From Candidatus Enterosoma merdigallinarum (GTDB lineage: Bacteria; Bacillota_I; Bacilli_A; RFN20; CAG-288): DNA of 64,000 nt. Position numbers and translations under genes: made by a program. Each line of letters opens with the position of its first letter. The stretch's first letter is position 1. Shown here piece by piece: positions 57,357 to 64,000 of the stretch. The notes under the pieces are model-generated. The model had not been told where the DNA came from and ran no database searches. It saw only the letters and a list, made by a program, of their open reading frames with translations. The stretch lies in NCBI GenBank assembly GCA_018714385.1, contig DVNL01000002.1, forward strand, positions 91,619 through 155,618. Reading direction: 5' to 3'.

Positions 57357-59128
57357 TCTTTTCCCTCCTCCTGAAGGCGATAGATATCCTGATAGATGCG
57401 GTTCTCTTTCAAAAGGTCGTCATTCTTTCCGATGCCGTCGACACGTCCCTCGTTCAGGACGATGATCGTATCGGCATCCTTGATGGTGGACACCTTCTGG
57501 GCGATGACGATCTTGGTCATGTCCGGGAGGCGTGTCCGGAGGTTTTCCTTGAGCCGTCCTTCGGTGATCCGGTCCAGGGCGGAGAAGGAGTCGTCGAGAA
57601 TCAGGATCTTCGGCTTTCTTAGCAGGGCCCGTGCGATGCAAAGGCGCTGTCTCTGCCCGCCGGAGACGTTCGTCCCGGATTGGCCGATCGGGGTGTCCAG
57701 GCCGAAAGGAAGCTTGTCGGCGACGAAGTCCTTCGAACAGCAGATGTCCAAGGCATCCCAGAGATCCGCATCTGTCGCCTTCGGGTTTCCCCAGAGGAGA
57801 TTGTCCCGGACGGTTCCCGAGAAGAGGCGGGGGCTTTGGAAGGCGATTGCGATGCTTTCCCACAGATGGGCGAGGCGGTATTGACGGATGTCCTTCCCGG
57901 AGGCGAGAATCCCGCCTTCATCGACGTCATAGAATCGTTCAAGGAGATAGATGAGGGTCGATTTGCTGCTTCCGGTCTGTCCGATGATGCCGGCGAAGGC
58001 ACCGGAAGGGATATCGAAGGACACGTCCTTGAGGACAGCGCTTTTTTCGCTCTTTCCGTAACGGAAGGAGACATTTTGAAAAGAAATAGAACCATTTTCA
58101 ACGATATTTTCTGGATCGCCAGTATCTTTGATTTCGCTTTCTGTCTCCATAACTTCCTTGACTCTCGACAAGGAGGCTTCCGATCTTGTGAAAGACATGA
58201 AAACGTTTGAGACCATGTTCAAAGAAGCCAAAAGCTGTGCGACATAGCTGAGGAAGGAGGCCATGTCGTTGATGAAATCGGCATCCTTTGCCGTCAAAGC
58301 GAGGTTTCCTCCGACCAGCAGGATGCCGATCGTGCAGGAATAGGTCATGAACTGCATGATGGCCTGATTGTAGGCGATGAAGCCGAGGGATCTCTTGCTT
58401 GCGGAGGCGAGGTTTCTGTTGACCTTGGCGAATTTCTCATTTTCGTATCCGGCCTTGTCGTTGGCCCGGATCAAACGCATGGCGATGAGACTTTCCTGCG
58501 TGTCGCGGTTGATGTCGTCCAAGGCCTTCTGGACCATGATGAAGCGGGGCCTTGCCCGGATGGCCATGAAGATGAGAAGGCCGGCCATGACGGGAAGGAT
58601 GACGGCGAAGACGACGGAGAGCCTTGCGGACATGGTGATGGCAAAGGCCAGGGCGAAGATGAGCTGTATCGGGGCGCGCAATAGCGGACGGAGGACCTGA
58701 CAGAACGTGTCGGAGAGAATCTGAATGTCGTTTGTCAGTCTCGTGACCAGAGAATTCGTCCGGAATCCGTCGATGTTCCGGAAGGAGAAAGCCTGAATCT
58801 TCCGATACTCCGCCTTTCTCAGCTCATAGCCGAGAGCCCTTCCCGTCCTGGCGGTGAAACGCGCCGTGATGATGCCGAGGACGAGGGCAAGGAGGGCGAA
58901 GGCGACCATGATTCCGCCGATGAGAAGGACGAAATCCAGATGAAGGGTGTAAAGCACTTCTCCGTCTTTTTCGTATCGGTCCATGCCGTTGCTGAGAAGC
59001 AGGTTCATCAGGAAAGGAATGGATATTTCAAGGCCGCATTCCGCCATGATGGCAAAGCAGGCCAAAAACAGACTCCCCTTGTTGGGGCGAAGATAGTCCC
59101 ACAATCGAAAACGGCCCTTGTTGTTCAT
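57341..59128 (-). CDS. ABC transporter, fused permease/ATPase (heterodimer partner)
   Basis: GQTGSSKSTLIYLLERFY, VSGGQRQRLCIARALLRKPKILILDDSFSALD; start at MNNKGRF. Confidence 0.93.
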   Translation of the reverse strand: MNNKGRFRLWDYLRPNKGSLFLACFAIMAECGLEISIPFLMNLLLSNGMDRYEKDGEVLYTLHLDFVLLIGGIMVAFALLALVLGIITARFTARTGRALGYELRKAEYRKIQAFSFRNIDGFRTNSLVTRLTNDIQILSDTFCQVLRPLLRAPIQLIFALAFAITMSARLSVVFAVILPVMAGLLIFMAIRARPRFIMVQKALDDINRDTQESLIAMRLIRANDKAGYENEKFAKVNRNLASASKRSLGFIAYNQAIMQFMTYSCTIGILLVGGNLALTAKDADFINDMASFLSYVAQLLASLNMVSNVFMSFTRSEASLSRVKEVMETESEIKDTGDPENIVENGSISFQNVSFRYGKSEKSAVLKDVSFDIPSGAFAGIIGQTGSSKSTLIYLLERFYDVDEGGILASGKDIRQYRLAHLWESIAIAFQSPRLFSGTVRDNLLWGNPKATDADLWDALDICCSKDFVADKLPFGLDTPIGQSGTNVSGGQRQRLCIARALLRKPKILILDDSFSALDRITEGRLKENLRTRLPDMTKIVIAQKVSTIKDADTIIVLNEGRVDGIGKNDDLLKENRIYQDIYRLQEEGKECLPA

Positions 59129-59240
59129 AGTTGCATTGTAAAGAAAGCGTAAAAGGAATTCAACGTGCTCAGGCATACGTGTGGAAAGAAAACTTGTTTC
59201 GATGGTATAATGACTTTGTTCACGGAGGTAAATCAGAACG

Positions 59241-59795
59241 ATGAAAGATTTGAAGGGTACCCAGACCGAGAAGAATCTCCAGGCCGCCTTTGCCGGAGAG
59301 AGCCAAGCCCACACGAAGTATCGCTATTATTCCGAAGTCGCCGCCAAGGAAGGCCACGCCGAATTCGCCGAGCTTTTCCTCGAGACGGCAAAGAACGAGA
59401 GCGAGCATGCCGAGCTCTGGTTCAAATATCTCCATGGCGGAAGCATCCCCACCACCGAAGTCAACCTTGAGGATGCCGCTTCCGGCGAGAACTACGAGCA
59501 GACCGAGATGTATCCCGAGTTTGCCAGGGTCGCCAGGGAGGAAGGATTCCCCGAGATCGCCGCGAAGTTCGAGATGGTCGGCAAGATCGAATCCCGCCAC
59601 GAAGCCAGATACAAGGCCCTCCTCGAAGCCCTGAAGACGGACAAGCTCACCATCAAAGATGGCGTCGTCGTCGTCTTCAAGTGCCAGGTCTGCGGCCATG
59701 TCCACGTCGGCAGCACCGCTCCCAAGGTCTGCCCTGTCTGCGGCCACAAGAACACTTTCCTTCCCGAAACCCTCTATTACGATTGGAAGGCCTAA
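59241..59795 (+). CDS. Rubrerythrin
   Basis: N-terminal di-iron EANLQAAFAGESQAHTKY-type motif; C-terminal rubredoxin FKCQVCGHVHVGSTAPKVCPVCGHK. Confidence 0.95.
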   Translation: MKDLKGTQTEKNLQAAFAGESQAHTKYRYYSEVAAKEGHAEFAELFLETAKNESEHAELWFKYLHGGSIPTTEVNLEDAASGENYEQTEMYPEFARVAREEGFPEIAAKFEMVGKIESRHEARYKALLEALKTDKLTIKDGVVVVFKCQVCGHVHVGSTAPKVCPVCGHKNTFLPETLYYDWKA

Positions 59796-59816
59796 GCCCG
59801 TTTCCATTGAAGTTTT

Positions 59817-59845
59817 GCCGCCGGTCTGAAGGCCGGCGGCTTTTC
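59817..59845 (+). terminator. Intrinsic terminator after rubrerythrin
   Basis: GCCGCCGG-TCTGAAGG-CCGGCGGC-TTTT. Confidence 0.88.
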
Positions 59846-59879
59846 GTTTCGAGATGTCATGAAAATATTTTCATCCTTA

Positions 59880-59909
59880 TTGATAAAAAAGGTCTTTCTA
59901 ATCTATAAT
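59880..59909 (+). promoter_or_regulatory. Sigma-A promoter of LacI-family gene
   Basis: TTGATA-18 bp-TATAAT. Confidence 0.7.
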
Positions 59910-59945
59910 TGACATAAGTATTTGCTTGTTTAAGGAGGCGTGCCA

Positions 59946-60959
59946 ATGGAAGAAAACAAGAGAATGTTCAAGGACCGTGTCACCATCTATGAGGTCGCCA
60001 AGGTAGCCGGCGTTTCTTTGGCTACGGTTTCTCGCGTCATCAACAATCATCCCAATGTGACAGAGAAGACCAAGAAGGCAGTCAAAGAGGCGATAGCCCG
60101 TCTCGGCTACAAGCCTTCCGCTTTGGCCCAGGGCCTTGCCAATTCTCGCAGCACCAACATCGGCATCATGATTCCTTCCACGGGCTATGCCTATGTTTCC
60201 AACATGCTCGACGGCATGATCGACATCGCGAAGATCTATGGCTATGTCACGTCGATCTTCATCACGAAGAGGACCAAGGAGGATGCGGCCCAGGTCATCG
60301 AGTCGCTCATCAAGAGCCATGTCGACGGCGCTGTCATCTATGACGATGAACTCGGCACGGACGAAATCCGTTCCATCCAGAACTACCATATCCCTCTCAT
60401 CGTCATCGGGCACGACATGTCCGGCGATTCCCTCGGATCCATCATCGTCGAGTACAAGGATCCCGTCATGGATGTCGTCAAGGAGCATCTGCTGGCCGGA
60501 AACGACGACGTCTATGTCCTGGACATCGTCAACGAAGGCAAGATGGTCGACGATATCCGCAACGGCCTCTCCGATTTTGCCCAAGCCAACGACAAGCATA
60601 TCAATCTGCTCAAGTTCAACGATTCCTATGGCATCGTCTATGCCGGGATGAAGGAATTCTTCCAGACGCACAGAAGCGGCTATTTCGTCGCTCCGAGAGA
60701 TTCCCTTGCCGCGGCTATCGTCAATGCGGCCCTGGAGAGCGGCCTGCGGGTTCCCGAGGATGTCCAAGTCCTCGCCGAGATCGGCTCGAAGTATTCTTAC
60801 ATCATCCGTCCGCAAATCTCCTCTTTCTCCATCGACATGTTCAAGGTTGGATCGATCGCCGTCCGCATGCTGACGAAGCTTCTCAACGATGCTTCCTCCC
60901 TCAAGGAAAAGACTTTCCGCATCCGCGCCAAGTACAACAAGAGGGAGACGACGAAGTAG
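59946..60959 (+). CDS. LacI family transcriptional regulator (CcpA-like)
   Basis: VTIYEVAKVAGVSLATVSRVINNHPNVTEKTKKAVKEAIARLGYKPSALAQGLA. Confidence 0.93.
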   Translation: MEENKRMFKDRVTIYEVAKVAGVSLATVSRVINNHPNVTEKTKKAVKEAIARLGYKPSALAQGLANSRSTNIGIMIPSTGYAYVSNMLDGMIDIAKIYGYVTSIFITKRTKEDAAQVIESLIKSHVDGAVIYDDELGTDEIRSIQNYHIPLIVIGHDMSGDSLGSIIVEYKDPVMDVVKEHLLAGNDDVYVLDIVNEGKMVDDIRNGLSDFAQANDKHINLLKFNDSYGIVYAGMKEFFQTHRSGYFVAPRDSLAAAIVNAALESGLRVPEDVQVLAEIGSKYSYIIRPQISSFSIDMFKVGSIAVRMLTKLLNDASSLKEKTFRIRAKYNKRETTK

Positions 60960-60986
60960 TCTTCCGAAACGAAGGAGGTGTCTTCG

Positions 60987-62717
60987 ATGTCTTTTTTCCC
61001 TGTTTTCCTTCTCGATACGGTCTCGACGGTCCTTCTGAGCACCCTCATCCCCCTTTTCGTCATCGGTCTCGGTCTCGGCCTCTTCTTCTTTTTCCGCAAG
61101 AAGTTCCTTTCCGGCTATGAAAGAATGGCCGGGGAATATCGGACCTACCACGACCTTCTGACTTCGTCTTCCAAGAACATGGTCAACCGCCTCAAGGCGC
61201 TCGGCGAATATTCGCCTTCTTTCCTGAGCCTTTATCAGGAACGGAGCAAGCAGTATGACGATATCCTCCAAGGAAGGGACAGGTCTCTTTCCCGGTCTTT
61301 GGAGAAGCTTCGCAAGATGCGCGAGGAGAAGAACTTCAAGGCCTTCAAGGATCTCGCCTCCGAGACCCAGATCGCCTTGGACGACTACGAGAAAGCCGTG
61401 TCGACTTTCAACGAGGATCTCAGCAGCCTTCTCAGGGACGATATCGATACCCGGGAAAGTTCCCTCGCTTCCAAGACCATGCTCCGCCGCATCCGCGACT
61501 TCTATGCTTCCCACGAAGACGAACTTAGACCTTTGAAGGAAAGCTTCTTGGCCCTTTTCGAAAATGCGGAAGGCATATTCGAACGCTTCGAGGACGATGT
61601 CAATCAGGCCCGATTCAAGGAAGCCCGGGCCCTTCTTCCCCAGATCACGTCCGTCCTTTCCGCCGTCATCGCCATCATGGACGACCTGCCCTCCTTGGTG
61701 ATGCAGGTCGATGTCGTGATTCCCCAAGCCCTGGAGACGATGGAACAGGACTATTCCGCGATGCTGAAGGAAGGCTATGTCTTGGACTATCTCAATGTCA
61801 CCGAGACGGCATCCGATATCCGTCGGGGCCTCGATGACATTCGAAACAGGCTTTGCCTTCTCGATACCGCCGGAGTCAAGAATCGGCTGGAGAAGATGCA
61901 GAACACGATTGCGGAGATCCAGGCGAAATTCGCCGAGGAGAAGAGAGCGAAGCAAAGCTTCCTCGGCAATCAGACGGCCTTCTCCGATGCCTCCTATGAA
62001 CTCGAGAAGAAATACAGCCGCTGCATGAATCAGCTCGGCGAATATCGAAAGACCTACGTCCTCGACAGGAAGTACGTCGATCAGATGTATGCCATCAAGG
62101 ACGACATCGAGAGGATCGGCTTCCTCAAGAGGGACATCGATTCCTATGTGGACACCAGCGAGAGACGACCTTATACGCTCATCACGAAAAGAATCGAGGA
62201 CATGCAGTCGGAGATGCAGAAGGTCCAGAGGATCCTGGACGATTATCTTTTCTATCTCGACTCCCTCAAGAAGGACAGCCAGGCGATCTATCAGGGACTG
62301 CGCGATGCCTTCCTTCTTTTGAAGAAGGCCGAGAGGCAGATACGCGAGATCAACGTCCCCTCCGTCACAGAGGCCTACAAGGACCGTTTCCTTTCCCTTT
62401 ATGCGCAGGATGCCGAGATCGACGGCATCATCCTTTGCGCTCCCGTCGATGTTTCGAAGGCGAAACAGCTTTTCCTTCCTTTCAAGGATGCATGCGACGC
62501 TTTCGTCCGCGACGTCGAAAAGAAGTATTCGGATTGCAAGAAGGCGGAGCAGTCCTTCGTCTACGCCAATGCCTTCCGCATGGAATTCACGGACAGCCGT
62601 CCTCTTCTGGTGACGGCGGAAAAGGCGTTCAACGAAGGCGACTTCGATAGGGCAAGCGACGAGGCCCTCAGGGTCGTCCGGCTCTTCTCGTCCAAGAACG
62701 GCTCGAAGAATGACTGA
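60987..62717 (+). CDS. ezrA: EzrA-like septation ring regulator
   Basis: N-terminal TM then long coiled coil; position directly upstream of cysteine desulfurase/thiI as in many Firmicutes. Confidence 0.7.
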   Translation: MSFFPVFLLDTVSTVLLSTLIPLFVIGLGLGLFFFFRKKFLSGYERMAGEYRTYHDLLTSSSKNMVNRLKALGEYSPSFLSLYQERSKQYDDILQGRDRSLSRSLEKLRKMREEKNFKAFKDLASETQIALDDYEKAVSTFNEDLSSLLRDDIDTRESSLASKTMLRRIRDFYASHEDELRPLKESFLALFENAEGIFERFEDDVNQARFKEARALLPQITSVLSAVIAIMDDLPSLVMQVDVVIPQALETMEQDYSAMLKEGYVLDYLNVTETASDIRRGLDDIRNRLCLLDTAGVKNRLEKMQNTIAEIQAKFAEEKRAKQSFLGNQTAFSDASYELEKKYSRCMNQLGEYRKTYVLDRKYVDQMYAIKDDIERIGFLKRDIDSYVDTSERRPYTLITKRIEDMQSEMQKVQRILDDYLFYLDSLKKDSQAIYQGLRDAFLLLKKAERQIREINVPSVTEAYKDRFLSLYAQDAEIDGIILCAPVDVSKAKQLFLPFKDACDAFVRDVEKKYSDCKKAEQSFVYANAFRMEFTDSRPLLVTAEKAFNEGDFDRASDEALRVVRLFSSKNGSKND

Positions 62718-63846
62718 AATCTATTTCGACTGTGCGTCGACGACGCGTCCCGAAAGGGAGGTGCTCGACGTTTTTCAACGCGTGAGCCTGGAAGACTACG
62801 CCAACGCCGCTTCCACCCATGCCATGGGAAATCGGGCGGACAGGCTTCTTGAAAAAGCCAGGTCCCAGGTCGCGTCCTACTTTTCGCTTTCGCCGCAGGA
62901 AGTCATCTTCACTTCCGGAGCCACGGAGGGAAACAACCTGGCCATCAAAGGCGTCGCCTATCATTGCCGCTCCTGGGGAAGAAAGCTGATCACGACAAAG
63001 GCGGAGCATCCTTCCGTTCTCAATGTTTTCCGGGAACTGGAGAAGGAAGGCTTCCAAGTCGTCTATCTCGATTATGGGAAGGACGGAAGACTAAATATGG
63101 AAGCGCTTGAGTCCTCCCTGGACGAGCACGTCTCCCTCGTCGCCGTCATGGCCGTCAACAACGAGACGGGATATGTCTTCGACACCAAGAAGGTCTACGA
63201 CATCGTCCATGCCAAAAGCCGGGCGAAGCTTCTCGTTGACGCCACGCAAGCCATTGGAAAGGAAAGCCTTTCCGACATCGCCTACGATCTTCTGACCTTT
63301 TCCGGCCACAAGATCGGCGGATTGAAAGGCTCGGGCGCCCTTCTCCGCCGGAAGGATGTTCAGCTTGATGCCCAGATACTCGGCGGCGGCCAGGAATTCG
63401 GCTATCGCTCCGGCACGGCTCCAGTCCCCTTGGATTGCTCGCTTGCCGCGGCGCTGCGTCTTGCTTTGCGGAGCCTTCCTGAAAGACGGGCGAAAGCCAA
63501 GGCACTCAATTCCTATCTGCGTGATGGGCTTTCCAAAATCGACGAGGTCCTTCTTCTCTCCGACGAGAACGCCACGCCTTTCATCCTTTCCTTCGCCCTC
63601 AGGGAGCACAAAGGATCCATCGTCGCCGAAGCTCTTTCGAACAGGGGAATCTATGTCTCCACAAAGAGTGCCTGTTCCTCCAGGGAGGAAGGGGTCTCTT
63701 ATGTCATTCAAAATGCCGGTTATCCCGAAAGGATCGCCAGGAACGCCATCCGTCTTTCCTTCAGCGGGAAAGAGGACCTGGAAGAAGGAAGGCTGTTCCT
63801 TGAAGGGCTTGGCCAAGTCCTCGACCGGATTCGCAAGGAGGATTGA
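62710..63846 (+). CDS. Cysteine desulfurase (NifS/IscS family)
   Basis: IYFDCASTTRPERE, FTSGATEGNNLAIKG, LLTFSGHKIGGLKGSGALL, YVSTKSACSSREEGVSYV. Confidence 0.94.
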   Translation: MTEIYFDCASTTRPEREVLDVFQRVSLEDYANAASTHAMGNRADRLLEKARSQVASYFSLSPQEVIFTSGATEGNNLAIKGVAYHCRSWGRKLITTKAEHPSVLNVFRELEKEGFQVVYLDYGKDGRLNMEALESSLDEHVSLVAVMAVNNETGYVFDTKKVYDIVHAKSRAKLLVDATQAIGKESLSDIAYDLLTFSGHKIGGLKGSGALLRRKDVQLDAQILGGGQEFGYRSGTAPVPLDCSLAAALRLALRSLPERRAKAKALNSYLRDGLSKIDEVLLLSDENATPFILSFALREHKGSIVAEALSNRGIYVSTKSACSSREEGVSYVIQNAGYPERIARNAIRLSFSGKEDLEEGRLFLEGLGQVLDRIRKED

Positions 63847-63849
63847 AAC

Positions 63850-64000
63850 ATGGCGACCGATATGATCATCGTCTTCTTCGGCGAGCTCTCGACAAAAGGA
63901 AAGAACATCATGGATTTCATCCGCCTTCTCGGGAAGAACATCCGTTCGACCCTGAAGGCGTTCCCCGGCCTGGGCTATGAGATCAAGAAGGACCATATCT
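63850..64000 (+). CDS. thiI: tRNA 4-thiouridine synthase ThiI, truncated by window edge
   Basis: MATDMIIVFFGELSTKGKNIMDFIRLLGKNIR. Confidence 0.85.
   Translation, partial: MATDMIIVFFGELSTKGKNIMDFIRLLGKNIRSTLKAFPGLGYEIKKDHI

Noticed and set aside
59898-61955. 685-aa minus-strand ORF opposite the LacI and ezrA genes
   Set aside because: Spans two well-supported genes on the other strand; shadow ORF.

Overview
This 64-kb window comes from a bacterial chromosome, probably a Firmicutes/Mollicutes-related lineage, using the standard code with TGA as a stop. Most of it is ordinary: inorganic pyrophosphatase, ispD, pgi, a five-gene tRNA cluster, a GH2 glycosidase, mntP, an amino-acid ABC importer, potABCD, gmk, a Y-family polymerase with YolD-like partner, rpsF-ssb-rpsR, glyA, addB-addA, two ABC exporters, rubrerythrin, a LacI regulator, ezrA, a cysteine desulfurase and thiI. 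Two riboswitches can be read by eye: a yybP-ykoY Mn2+ element before mntP and a lysine riboswitch with terminator before the amino-acid importer. The most interesting part is a roughly 14-kb minus-strand operon (24826-39103) with mostly overlapping genes. It encodes a TasA-like secreted protein, a SipW-type signal peptidase, a membrane-anchored McrB-like AAA+ ATPase, a DUF2357/McrC-like zinc-ribbon partner, a repeat lipoprotein, a second TasA-like protein, a 962-aa secreted protein, an ABC exporter and an 855-aa membrane-anchored protein. It looks like a self-contained surface-fibre or secretion system. A second accessory locus is an AT-rich three-gene cassette (two radical SAM proteins and a MarR regulator) beside an initiator tRNA gene that itself has an unusual anticodon stem. 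All functional calls come from reading the sequence; no database search was run.
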